From positions 1-64,000 of the forward strand of contig MU832665.1 of NCBI GenBank assembly GCA_029204225.1: a stretch of 64,000 nucleotides of DNA, written 5' to 3'. The notes under the pieces were generated by a model. That model had not been told where the DNA came from, did no database searches, and saw only the letters and a list, made by a program, of their open reading frames with translations. Source of the stretch: Diphasiastrum complanatum (Eukaryota; Streptophyta; Lycopodiopsida; Lycopodiales; Lycopodiaceae). The translations under genes and the position numbers were made by a program. Below are positions 23,901 to 31,479 of the stretch, one piece after another; position 1 is the stretch's first letter; each line of letters begins with the position of its first letter.

Positions 23901-26900
23901 TCGAAGAGACAACACAAGAGACTTCCCCAACAAAAAACATTCATGGAGTTTTTATAATATAATTTGTACAAAACCGAGTCCATGAGAGAGAGAGAGAGAG
24001 AGAATTAGAATTAAAATTATTATTATTAACGTCTTTTGGTACCCAAAGGTACATAAGACAAAAGAGAGTACAAAATGGGAGGAGCATTGCCCGCATACGG
24101 ACTTATTTACTAATGAAAAGAAAAGAACTAGTATATCTATCTCTCTATCTCTAACAACAGTGGCAGTGCTGAATTCGCTGCTCCCAAATTTACAATCAAA
24201 CGTCTTGTGAAAACATTGAACTCCCAAAGATATCATGCCAAAAGTACCAAAAAACTAGAACAACCTTCAATCCAAGTACAAACAAATCTTAGAATAGGGA
24301 TGTGGGTCACATAACAATGTTTGACAAGCCAGATGACCACTAATTGACAAGGTAGATAGGTGAACTTCTCAAGGTTGCCATGACACAATTCCAAACATCC
24401 CATGAGGCATGAAATATACCAAAATTACAAGCTAGACTCTTTGCTTTGTATATAGAGACGAGGTTATGGCATGTGATGATACTAACACGGGATTGCAGGA
24501 TAAATGACATGATTAACATCTTTCTTAGAATACGAGACTATTATACCAATAACACACTGCCGTTACTTCGCTATTCTCAATGTGTAATCAATAGTATATA
24601 AGGAAGATTTCGAGTAAAGCAACTGGAGATGGGTAGCTCACAGGAAAACGCTTCACCTCGCATACATGTATGAAACCATAAGAGGTAACACCGATCTGAA
24701 TAATTTGTGCGATACTACGTTATGGTTTATGCCATAGATGCAGCGAATCGCGATTCGCTGGCTTTGCGATTCGCGAATCGCGAATCTGCGAATCGCGATT
24801 CGCTTCACAGAATCGTGCTTCAGAATCGTTTTACAAAAAATACGATTTAACTGATTTCGGGCCTCGTCCTCACGGACAAAACCGCGCCAGCAGTGGAGGA
24901 GGCAAATTTGTTTTCTGAGAGCTGTGGGCGTCCGATCTTCGCAAGTGAATAGTTGGCAGGCATCTACTCGGGGATACGGAGGTGGTGTGCACGGTGCCGG
25001 GTGGGTCTGAGCTTCGTGGAGAGCGAAACGACCAATTTTCAATATTTGGTAAGTGTAGGCTTGATTTTTTGCAATTGTTGACATTGAGCTGTAGGCAACC
25101 AAATCGAGCGTAGTTTGGCTCTAGACCACCTTTCTTCATGCTCACGATGATTCCTACGACGTCAGTTTCAGCCGTTACGGCATGCCTAGCAAGATTTGAA
25201 GACCACATTCCAAATGCTTGTGTCTTTTTGCCATTTTCACAAAATGACTTGTTGGAAACCGAGTGAGGTGATGTCTGAGCCTAGAATGCATTTCCACATG
25301 CCTGCATAGACTCTTATGACCTCCGTTCCGCCCGTATCACAAATTTCAATTTTCATGCCCTGATTTCATACTTTTTAGGGTTTAGGCGTGGACCATCGTG
25401 CAAACATCTGCTAGGGGCGCGGTTTAGGCCCACACTGCACTCCTTTACGCCTGCACGGACTCCCACGCTAACGTCAGGCGCCTGTTATCCCTCGTACTGA
25501 AATTATTCTATCCCACGCCCTAATCTCATGTTCTTTTTTGGCACTTGATATGATGTGTAAATTGGAATCGTTCTGATGTATGCTCTGGTATTTTGAGCTC
25601 TATTTGAGCTTAGTAATGTTGTTCAATGCAATGTATTTTTTTTCTACTGAACGTTTGCTTGATTATTTGTTGTTTGCAGGTTTGGGGTCGTGTTGATACG
25701 ATGCCAGTGCGGGACCGAGGCCTTTGGGCCGAGGTTGAGCTTACCGACGGGGATGTGGGCACACACCATGGCTCAGGCACCCACAGATGTTCTTCTACAA
25801 TGATTTTAAACGGCATACCTTCTTTCAACATGCAAGGTATCATGTTGTTTTTATAGCATTCATCTTGAAATGTTGGTTTTTATAATTTTTCTTCTTTTAA
25901 AATGTGTTGAGTGTCTTGAACTCAGCAAAACAAGTTTGAGTATGAATTAATTTTTAAGATTCTGTAAATGAGAACACTTGAGCTGTGAGTCTATTTTTGC
26001 AACTACAATCGTTTTAGACTGTTGTTTGCTAGTAGCAGCCCGTAAGAACGGGAGAGTTGCTCCGCAACTATTTTTTTCTCTCTTCCTCCATTCGCGTCCC
26101 TTCACCAGAACGACTGCATCTTACACATCGCAGCACAGCGGTGTTGCAAAAAGAAAGAATAGGACTCTAATGGAAGCTACCAGATGTATGATGGCTTGCT
26201 CAAAAGCTCCAAGAGTATTGTGGGCTGAAGTGGTAGCAGAAGCAAAGTACAATTGCTCTATCCACCACGGAAGCAGAGTATAAGGCAATGTGTAGTGCAG
26301 CACATGAAGCTATATGGTTGAGACATATCTTGGAAGAAGTTGGCATGAAACAGAAAAATCTCACAACTATACATAGCGACAGTCAGAGTGGCATTCAGCT
26401 AACAAAGAATCCAGTGTCCCATGCAAAAACCAAACACATTGAGATTCAGTATCACTTTATACGTGAGAGGCTGCTGAGTCATGAAATTCATGTTGTTCAT
26501 TGTAGTACAGAAAAAGAACTAGCTGATATTTTCACTAAGCCACTTGTTAAAGAAAAGTTTGATAAGTTTAGATCAAAACTTTCTGTACTTAAAGTTTGTT
26601 GACTTTAAAGCTATGTATATGACTATATAAAAAGTAGACTCTACTTTAAGAGAGAGAGTTAGAATTAAAGTAGAATCACTATGTTACTGTACTGTGGTCC
26701 TATCAGTCGATAAGGATCAGTTGGCCTCGCCACGAGGCGAGTCGACGGGACACGCATCTCATCAACGACAACCTGGGTCATGCACGGGTTGCTTGAGTGA
26801 AGAACTATATGTACAGTGTAATTTCATTTTGAGAAATACAGTTGCTACATGAGCTTGGTGTGGAGAGTGTTTTTCTGTCTGTATTACTGTGTAGCATGAT

Positions 26901-29900
26901 CTGTGTTCCTGTTCAAAGCAAATTCTAAGTCACTATCTTACGGAAGCAAGCTCCACTTCCAAGTATTTGAAGCCTTGGGGAGAAAGATGAGCAAGCAAAA
27001 ACAGACTGAAAGGCGATGAGGCGAGCAAGACTCGTAGGAGGTTCTCAAGCGGGCTGAGATGTAGAGGCCGTTGAGAGATCTCCAATTTTGTGAAATAATT
27101 TTGAGACAAATAAGCACTTGGTTTTACGAAAGCGACTAAAGATATATGCTTTTCCAAGTGCCAAGCGAAACCACATCATTCTACATGTGTTGTAGTGGGT
27201 CCTACAACAGATTAGGGGGGGGATGATGTTGGCAGATTCCAAGGAATCCCCAAGATGCCGAGCTGAGCTATATGAAGAGCACATCTCAACCTAGACCGAG
27301 GAGGTCTCAGAAGGAAGGGAAGAGGTAGAAGATGAGAGCCGAGAAATACTAGCTAGATATACAGTTCTACGTTATGTGAGCCTCATGGTGAATCCCAAAG
27401 AAGGAATGACCATGTAGGAGCTAGTATCATTTCTAGGCATTGTAATAAATGTAGACCCCTCTTAAACAAATTAGAGTGAGCCACCTTTTGATGGTGACCT
27501 CTATTGGAAGGGCTAAGTCCACTTGGAATTTGTAGATGAGTGGATTCCAATTAGGCTCCACATGGGCAGCCTCTTGGTCTATTTAAGAGACCCCCTCTCT
27601 TGTGAGGGAGCTTTACTTGTAATGTCTTTTGCTCTTGTTGAATAAGGAAGATCCTCCACGAGTTCTTGGCAATCTTGAAGCTCCTTGTTCATGACAGCTG
27701 TCTTGAGTGATTCTTTTATGAACATGCACTTCCATTTCTTGAAAGTGGTTGTGGATTAGTTGTGGAATAGATTAATCTCCTGTTTTCTTTCCTTTTGCAA
27801 TGTGAAGTAGAGTGGAATAGATTTCTTATTCTTGTTTTGAAGTAGTTTTAGCATACAAGTAAACCAAACATCCTGATATTGTGGTGTAGATCTTGTATAT
27901 CCTTGACATCTCAATTCTTGATGTTCTTGGGCTATCCAAGAATCAAGAGATGGGTGTTTCTTGATCTTTGGATTGCTATACTGCTGATTAGATAATTACG
28001 GTTTCTTGTTTCTTGTTCAATTTTGTGGATTAATCTGAGTGCATTTGTTGTTTCCTAATGTTTAGAGTTAATTAGAAGCAAGAACCGTTTGGTTATTCAC
28101 TTGTGTTGCATGCAGATCTGTTGGTGAATGAGTTTTAGTTGCATGTGAATTGTGTGTGCATGTATCTGGAGTGAACAAATCCTAATCATCCCACTGACAG
28201 ACTGGGAAATGTGTCTAAATAAAGAGAAGCCCTTCTGCCTAAACCAGCTTAATCCAAGAAGATATCTCTTAACGAGCCAATTACCTAGAACGAACAGAAA
28301 CACCCGATTTTTAGAGACAAGAAAATCAAGAAAAAGCAAGAAAACTGTGTTCACATATTCGCAGCATGAATCTGTGAACAAGTGTCTTGCTAACCTCCTC
28401 TCCCTCTGAACTGTGTTTTACAACAACCAAAGTCATGTAGCAAAAGTTATGGTCGTCGGAAGTTTGGCAATTTTTAGAGTGAAATTTGAAAACTTTCGAA
28501 TTGTTCTGATTGCATGCATGTCTGTCAAGCAGAAAAAGTATCAAAGCTTGACCATCAGCTAGTGAGGGTACAATGCAAGAGCTTAACCACCTGCTCTGCG
28601 GAGGAGACTAGCTACGAGTGAGCTGGAAATAATGAGTGATCGTAGTAGTGGAGCGTGCTGTATGAAATGCCACGAGCTTCAACCTCATACACACTGGCTA
28701 AGCTTCGTTGGATCTATTAATTGGAATATCAACTTATTTTGATTTCTTGATATGGACTCTCTAGGTCATGTTGAGCCCTTTCTACCCACTTTGCTTTAAC
28801 TAGCACTAGACTAGCCCCCTAATTCCTTCAACAACGCCTTCCTCCATGCAACTCTCCTCCCCTACCAAATGCTTTAGTGCTTAGTGTTGGTTATGGCTTG
28901 GTTTGCATGACATGACATAATATAGTTGTATGTTTTGCAATTGAAGAGATACGATCTTATTCTAGGCTTTGGTGGTTTTCTGACATTAAGAGCAGTACTA
29001 AATTTTGGCACAACAATAGTTAGCTTTGCACGATCAAACAAGTAGTTCCTTTTGGGCGACATTGAGACTCATGAGGAGCATCAACACTAAGAATATGATT
29101 CTGAACTTCAACTCCTCCACTCAAATGGGGCACCTCTTCCTGATGCCTTTCCACCACAGTACTCTAATACATCATTTTGCCTTCAGCTCCTCCACACAGA
29201 TGAAACTTCTTCATAATAATTTCCACCAGGATACTCTACAACTTTTAGTGGTATCTTCTTTTAAATCCTCATTCTTTTACAACACACCGTCCTTCTACAT
29301 AATTATTTTTATGGCATTTTTTTCCCGCTTCTTTACTTCGAGAGTTACTTTGACATCTTATGAATATATGTGATATAAGTTTTGCGTGGCATCTTTTGCT
29401 TCCAAATTCTTCACATGACACCACTTCAACTATCTATTTTGGCAAATTCAAAAACATAGCAAGCGAAAAATAAGGACACTCATTACCTTAGGAACTTCTT
29501 AGGTTATAATGCTATGCTGAAACCCTCCTACACCCTATGAATTGCTTTTGGGCTTGGTTTGGCCATTTAGTCACTAGGTCAACAACTTGATCATGTAAAG
29601 AATATGAATTTCATCGAGTTCTCATTTAATAGCTTATAATTTAGGCTGAACCGCTGAACCTAAACCAAGTCCTATAAATGCCCATGATTCTACTTTAACA
29701 AGACAATAGAACTCAGTGAGAATGTAGACAAGGCTAGTCGATACCCTAAACCTTAAACCCTTGACTTAGACCAAGGCCTATGAATGGCCATCAATATGCA
29801 TCAACAAGATGGCAAGATTCAAAGTGCAAACATGCCTTCGAATGAGCAACAATTCAATCATAGTTGAGAATCCTATTTCTTTCATATGTTATCTTATTCA

Positions 29901-30140
29901 CAAATGATTGAGTTGTAACACAGCCGGGACGACATAGACATTACACACAAAGGCTGATTTCAAGACTAAGGAAACAAACTGAAACGCGAGAGAAATTGAG
30001 GAAGACGAGCAGCCAGCAAGGGGGCAGTGGCTGGCATTGCTTACCTTGCCAACGTAACACCAGGGGCAGGCGATGTCGCTCCACACGTCCAGAAGCACTG
30101 CCATCTTTGTCTGCGAAGATACAACATATGGAGAAGACAC
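5867..30140 (-). CDS. DsbA/FrnE-like thioredoxin-fold oxidoreductase gene, whole span (incomplete model)
   Basis: Four exons on the minus strand fit, in order, a plant DSBA-family protein (PF01323-like, about 210-220 residues): 30,045-30,140, 14,841-14,994, 6,500-6,607 and 5,867-5,926. Exon 1 carries [15 protein letters not shown], with the CxxC redox pair. The last exons carry the cis-proline segment SVPYFLVN and the SGAQ motif that ends the family. Known members are soluble thiol-disulfide oxidoreductase or glutathione-transferase-like proteins; the substrate in plants is unclear. No signal peptide is evident. The roughly 85 residues that join the active site to the helical insert were not found. 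Exon 1 ends in phase 0 and the next found exon needs two bases from before, so the missing sequence should have length 3n+2. The introns are about 15 kb (holding the missing exon), 8,233 bp and 573 bp, the large ones with transposons. The gene may be intact or a pseudogene that has lost an exon. Confidence 0.78.
6500..6607 (-). CDS. DsbA-like gene, exon with cis-Pro loop
   Basis: 108 bp (36 codons), phase 0 at both ends, with acceptor GGTCAG and donor CAG|GTTAGC. It encodes [15 protein letters not shown], then [12 protein letters not shown], then KRRSLSGAQ. The 'G-[IV]-x-[GS]-VP-x-F-x-[VI]-N' pattern is the thioredoxin-fold loop whose cis-proline lies against the CxxC site. It has no stop or indel. 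A nearer 'cag' five bases upstream would break the frame, so the later acceptor is chosen. Confidence 0.88.
6608..7676. other. Start of the 8.2-kb intron; hairpin at 7,213-7,259
   Basis: Intron of the DsbA-like gene, with no coding motif. A 13-bp inverted repeat (tgttgtgtctatc-like arms at 7,213-7,225 and 7,247-7,259, 21-bp spacer) could be the tip of a small foldback element. An 'acatatatagagac' patch at 7,389 looks promoter-like but has no gene attached. Confidence 0.5.
7677..8450 (+). repeat. Palindrome-rich patch with GATCCGGA motifs
   Basis: Perfect palindromes lie at 7,687-7,700 (gcgatccggatcgc), 8,399-8,410 (cgatccggatcg) and 8,405-8,416 (ggatcgcgatcc), with repeated 'ggaacgc' and 'gttccggga' words between them. 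8,289-8,325 forms an imperfect GC-rich hairpin (gtgggcc / ggcccac). 7,700-7,830 is the sister of 3,600-3,745. No recognisable protein. Likely an old DNA transposon or LTR remnant inside the intron. Confidence 0.45.
8586..8980 (-). pseudogene. Copia protease / pre-integrase fragment
   Basis: The minus strand reads [18 protein letters not shown], the Copia aspartic protease active site (canonical DSGAT; the Gly is now Arg), followed after a stop by a segment that ends [15 protein letters not shown], typical of the stretch before the integrase zinc finger. The same region of a related element occurs on the same strand at 61,680-62,040. It sits in the 8.2-kb intron of the DsbA-like gene and is inactive. 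Confidence 0.7.
8990..10250. other. Intron, nothing recognised
   Basis: No coding motif or repeat pair found apart from the LTR that begins at 10,253. Confidence 0.4.
10253..12904 (-). mobile_element. Decayed LTR element with short direct repeats
   Basis: A 143-145-bp direct repeat lies at 10,253-10,395 and 12,760-12,904, with few differences. On the minus strand the right copy starts TGTCATGCCCACA. The left copy is preceded by a purine tract (GAATGAGGGGGGAAGAATC, 10,396-10,414), as expected for a polypurine tract beside a 3' LTR. The LTR may extend left of 10,253. The 2.36 kb between them should be internal sequence, but every frame is interrupted and I recognise no gag or pol. No primer site is visible beside the right copy, so that LTR is probably truncated. 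Gypsy is suggested only by the LTR start. Confidence 0.6.
12905..14840. other. Intron, nothing firmly recognised
   Basis: A plus-strand frame at about 13,430-13,620 has low-complexity HVPASN...[10 protein letters not shown]-like text that could be the linker between Copia integrase and reverse transcriptase, but no domain supports it. Otherwise no signal. Confidence 0.35.
14841..14994 (-). CDS. DsbA-like gene, exon of the helical insert
   Basis: Acceptor TGTGTAG, one base completing a codon, then 51 codons, then donor CTG|GTACTG. The peptide starts [16 protein letters not shown] and includes [28 protein letters not shown]. It aligns in my memory of the family with the 'SHRLIxxAgkqG...LFxxYFxEGxxIxDxxxL...A' helical region of DSBA-like proteins. 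The usual Phe/Tyr after LF-x-x is Thr-Cys here. The reading frame is clean. The preceding exon should end in '...HA/CAG' so that the split codon gives Arg. Confidence 0.75.
14995..16520. other. Intron where the missing DsbA exon might lie
   Basis: I looked on the minus strand for the W-x-PF-x-L-x-P segment and did not find it. A frame at 15,357-15,520 ends at a perfect GTAAGT donor but does not resemble the family convincingly. Confidence 0.35.
16525..16730 (+). pseudogene. Copia gag N-terminal fragment
   Basis: The plus strand reads [20 protein letters not shown] at 16,558-16,617, the start of Copia gag, and ends quickly in stops. It is opposite in strand to the host gene. No pol follows. 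Confidence 0.6.
16886..16921. repeat. Hairpin, about 15-bp imperfect arms
   Basis: Arms gcccagaaatgcgtt and aacacgtttctgggc pair with two mismatches around a 6-nt loop. It lies just left of the hAT fragment and could be a foldback tip, but no matching end is seen on the other side. Confidence 0.45.
16966..17038 (+). repeat. Two-copy short tandem repeat
   Basis: 'cactcacaagatgtgggtg[at]ctcacaaac' occurs twice, about 36 bp apart. Confidence 0.6.
17150..18549 (-). pseudogene. hAT transposase, DUF659 type, broken
   Basis: In order on the minus strand: [12 protein letters not shown] (about 18,404-18,436), REALRGRLL (about 18,310), [12 protein letters not shown] (about 18,130-18,165), [22 protein letters not shown] and [12 protein letters not shown] (about 17,850). 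These mark the DUF659/RNase-H-like core of plant hAT transposases. Two small introns with GT-AG ends keep the frame: 17,728-17,824 (97 bp) and 17,222-17,320 (99 bp). The next piece, IWEARWDYL, matches the family's 'RWD' motif, and an AAG|GTAGCT donor follows at 17,149. Frameshifts lie after CDIPF and after GWTDI. The BED zinc finger and the C-terminal dimerisation domain are not seen. The LTR of the chromovirus begins directly at 18,550. Confidence 0.8.
18550..18907 (-). repeat. 3' LTR of the chromovirus
   Basis: Runs on the minus strand from TGTTACGAGCTCG (18,907) to CTTATTACA (18,550), 358 bp, with TG...CA ends. It matches 22,645-22,984. The adjacent purine tract supports the 5' boundary. 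Confidence 0.85.
18908..18922 (-). other. Polypurine tract
   Basis: TTAAGGGGGAGGGAG on the minus strand directly before the 3' LTR. This is the plus-strand primer for reverse transcription. Confidence 0.8.
18919..19085 (-). pseudogene. Chromodomain at the end of the Gypsy polyprotein
   Basis: The minus strand reads EEILDSRET, then [22 protein letters not shown] and FPDF, with two in-frame stops. 'YLVKW-x-x-x-P-x-x-x-[AS]TWE' is the chromodomain core found at the C-terminus of plant chromovirus integrases, thought to guide insertion. It ends at a stop beside the polypurine tract. A frameshift near 19,170 separates it from the integrase C-terminus. Confidence 0.8.
19178..19510 (-). pseudogene. 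Gypsy integrase C-terminal region
   Basis: Encodes [34 protein letters not shown] and ELELPHNI, the typical stretch after the integrase catalytic core ('ADxxRRxxxFxxGdxVxL...KLxxRyxGPF'). It is fused directly to the RNase H end, so the zinc finger and DDE core are missing. Confidence 0.82.
19511..20205 (-). pseudogene. Gypsy RT C-terminus and RNase H
   Basis: Starts [20 protein letters not shown], then [16 protein letters not shown] (RT connection), [14 protein letters not shown] (RNase H first Asp region), [19 protein letters not shown] and [10 protein letters not shown], ending at MSIRYRRGK. Stops interrupt after AVLT and after RHYL. The RT palm with its catalytic aspartates is absent. The join to the protease is out of frame at about 20,205. 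Confidence 0.85.
20206..20868 (-). pseudogene. Gypsy nucleocapsid zinc knuckle and aspartic protease
   Basis: Begins with [14 protein letters not shown] (CCHC knuckle), then a Lys-rich linker, then [13 protein letters not shown] (retropepsin active site, canonical D[ST]GATHNFI; Thr/Ser replaced by Asp), and [13 protein letters not shown] near the end of the protease. A UAG codon at about 20,932 separates it from gag in the same frame. Confidence 0.85.
20932..21910 (-). pseudogene. Gypsy gag
   Basis: The open part (20,932-21,732, 266 codons) holds [39 protein letters not shown] and a basic C-terminus, the Retrotrans_gag pattern (W-x-x-F...F). Upstream, a 14-bp tandem duplication (21,743-21,756 and 21,757-21,770, tgctccttggtaay) shifts the frame. 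Without it the frame would run on into the preceding Glu-rich segment. The present ATG at 21,732 is therefore probably internal. Confidence 0.85.
22631..22643 (-). other. Primer binding site, initiator Met tRNA
   Basis: TGGTATCAGAGCC on the minus strand, one base inside the 5' LTR. It is complementary to the 3' end of plant initiator Met tRNA. Confidence 0.9.
22645..22984 (-). repeat. 5' LTR of the chromovirus, outer end missing
   Basis: Matches 18,550-18,890 closely but lacks the outermost 17 bp found in the 3' LTR (18,891-18,907). No target-site duplication could be matched across the element. Confidence 0.85.
23192..23330 (-). repeat. 39-bp minisatellite, 3.5 units, coding-compatible
   Basis: Units at 23,192-23,230, 23,231-23,269 and 23,270-23,308 plus a partial one. 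Read on the minus strand the unit is 13 codons, [13 protein letters not shown]. The frame stays open from 23,314 to 23,084 and continues into an Ala/Ser-rich segment. It lies just outside the chromovirus, opposite the hAT core, and could be part of the low-complexity N-terminus of that hAT protein; this is inference. Confidence 0.7.
23331..24735. other. Intron, no gene; possible minus-strand promoter; (GA)n
   Basis: On the minus strand 'ctataagtaag' (about 23,695) is followed by a pyrimidine-rich leader, a short open stretch and an AAG|GTAAGA donor at about 23,532. This arrangement looks like the start of a transcription unit, perhaps of the hAT element. A (ga)n microsatellite lies at 23,984-24,002. 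Confidence 0.3.
24743..24803. repeat. Cluster of three perfect 16-bp palindromes
   Basis: gcgaatcgcgattcgc at 24,743-24,758 and 24,788-24,803, and the permuted gcgattcgcgaatcgc at 24,766-24,781. Two shorter 'agaatcgt' words follow. Origin unknown. Confidence 0.8.
24804..25679. other. Intron, locally GC-richer, no family recognised
   Basis: More GC than its surroundings and has several open frames on both strands, none with a motif I recognise. It could be an old DNA-transposon or gene-fragment capture. Confidence 0.35.
25680..25836 (+). other. Candidate plus-strand exon of unknown identity
   Basis: 157 bp bounded by a strong acceptor (tttgttgtttgcag) and an AAG|GTATCA donor, open in one frame ([16 protein letters not shown]...). 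It is antisense to the host gene. The peptide matches nothing I know. It may come from a captured gene or a DNA transposon. Confidence 0.25.
26118..26245 (+). pseudogene. Copia integrase fragment
   Basis: Reads [20 protein letters not shown] and [19 protein letters not shown], the region around the third catalytic residue of Copia integrase (GVAERKNRTL; the Glu is now Lys). It closely resembles the piece at about 48,280-48,370 on the minus strand, so it is of the same family. It is cut at about 26,245 and joined to RNase H of another element. Confidence 0.8.
26246..26602 (+). pseudogene. Copia RNase H, 3' end of polyprotein
   Basis: Starts [20 protein letters not shown], then [40 protein letters not shown] and [10 protein letters not shown], and ends at a natural stop. 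This is a well-preserved Copia RNase H C-terminus. It differs from the Copia families at 46 and 58 kb, so the join at 26,245 is chimeric. Confidence 0.88.
26640..26925 (+). repeat. Probable 3' LTR of the Copia fragment
   Basis: Follows the RNase H stop after a purine tract (aagagagagagt at about 26,648). It ends near '...cctgttcaaagca'. No second copy is in the window, so the limits are guesses. Confidence 0.35.
27000..28400 (+). mobile_element. 3' end and LTR of the long-LTR non-autonomous family, diverged copy
   Basis: A polypurine tract (attaggggggggatga, 27,211-27,226) precedes TGTTGGCAGATTCC, the LTR start at 27,227. The sequence runs parallel to the minus strand of 42,685-43,810: the start, the 'aatccacaac'-like and 'ccaagaatcaag' parts and the 'cccttctgcct' part appear in the same order. 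About 180 bp of internal 3' end (27,045-27,226) also match the region right of 43,810. The copy is strongly drifted. Confidence 0.6.
28401..29990. other. Intron, nothing recognised
   Basis: No coding motif or repeat pair seen. Searched on the minus strand for the missing DsbA exon without success. Confidence 0.35.
30045..30140 (-). CDS. DsbA-like gene, exon 1 with CPWC active site
   Basis: 32 codons from ATG at 30,140, ending in GGC AAG before a strong donor [21 protein letters not shown] matches the first strand and active-site helix of the FrnE/DSBA family almost exactly ('DxxSDxxCPWCYxGK'). The N-terminus is short and shows no targeting signal; a second Met 12 residues on (MAVLLDVW) is an equally good start. 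Beyond the donor the frame runs on into intron text. Confidence 0.87.
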
Positions 30141-30260
30141 AGCAGGCCGCCTCTAATTACAAGGCCTCTGCATTCTAATATAAAGGTATATGACGGGCCA
30201 TAGCAAGTCCCCCAACACATGTTCATCCAAAATGGGGTAGATTTGTTAAATGTACTTTGC
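30141..30260 (-). promoter_or_regulatory. Short putative promoter/5' UTR of the DsbA-like gene
   Basis: A TTTATATTAG element on the minus strand at about 30,175-30,186 lies 40-45 bp before the ATG. Unrelated AT-rich repeat starts by about 30,440, so the upstream region is short. Weak evidence. Confidence 0.25.
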
Positions 30261-30439
30261 TAGGCGCTAGCTCAATTCCCAACCGCTGCGAAGTGACATC
30301 TTAGGAGCTTCTTCCTTACATGGCATTGCCCACATGATGTTGCTAGGTTGTATATGTTGTATATAACCGACCACTAGTTGTTTAACATCAAGGAGACAAC
30401 TAGTATCGGGAGCTCAGCGCCAAGAATGTGACGATGATT

Positions 30440-31470
30440 TGCATTTTGAATATTTGTAATATTTATTTTGATTTATGATTTGCTAAGAGAGCCATGAAAT
30501 GCATCTTACTTTTCAAAGAGTGGCTTGAATTTCCGACCAAAGAAACTTTGGATGCCAAACTAATCAACTCAACCAATTCCATTGGATAAGAGAGCCATTG
30601 AATGAGTTGTTTTATTGTTGAATTTATTTCAAATTTTAGGATTGGAGATTATATATTAGATTTTTGAATATAGTGAAAAAGTTTTTTCTTTTATGATTGT
30701 GTAATAAACAATAGTTGTTATTCATTAAGTAATTAACTTAGAGTGACATAAATTGAAACAATTATAACTAAAAAACAAATTCATTGTTTCAATTTCGTAG
30801 TTTTATTTTACGTAGCAATTTTATCATTTAATTATGTACATTTTTATCTTGTATTCATATATGATTAATATTGTCACCTACTAATAATTGTCAAGCAAAT
30901 TAGAACAAAATAATAATATGATTCTTTATATTAATAATTTATGTAAAAAGAACGTAATTAAAATCACAAGTTTTCTTGTGACCATGAAAATAACAAGCAA
31001 AGATTGTTATGAAAACAAGTTTGTTACTTCATTAGAAAGTTAACAATCTAAGCTGTAATTTAGTATATATTATATTACAATAGTGTAAAATAGACCTTGA
31101 GAGCTTTAGTGATAAAAAAATGGCATTTCTCGTATGATTATGAACTCTGAATCTTACAACTTGAACTATAAGAAATAACTTATTTTTTAATTTTAGTCAT
31201 AGACTTTGATTTTTCACTAAACATTATTGACAAAACAATAGTTCGTATAAGATTTGCTAAACAATAATTTAGCATTTTGTTGTTTATCTTGACATAATAT
31301 TATATTATGCAGTATATTTATTTTGTAAAGCAAAAAGTGTGTTGAAGTGACAAACGAAAGACATGATTTTAGTGACTTGATTGATTGTGTAGATATCGTG
31401 TGTGATTTAGATGTTTTGTCTTTTCTTTCAAGATGTGGTTAGTTTGATTTATGTCATAATATTTTATAAT
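30440..31470 (+). repeat. Tandem AT-rich block, copy 1
   Basis: Runs in parallel with 31,480-32,925: same order of 'atttgtaat', 'gaaatg[ct]atc', 'ccattggataagagagcca', 'gagttgttttattgtt', 'ttttgaatatagtgaraaa', 'agcaaaaagtg' and 'aagatgtggttagt'. It lacks the reverse-transcriptase piece present in copy 2, keeping only traces of its edges. Confidence 0.75.
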
Positions 31471-31479
31471 TTAAATTTT

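Noticed and set aside
24653-25208. Overlapping minus-strand frames of 112-149 codons
   Set aside because: Composition reflects the palindromes and GC-rich patch; no conserved motif in either frame.
27045-27284. Frame sharing SANIIPPL with a frame at 43.6-43.9 kb
   Set aside because: The similarity is DNA-level: both cross the polypurine tract and LTR start of the long-LTR family, not a protein.
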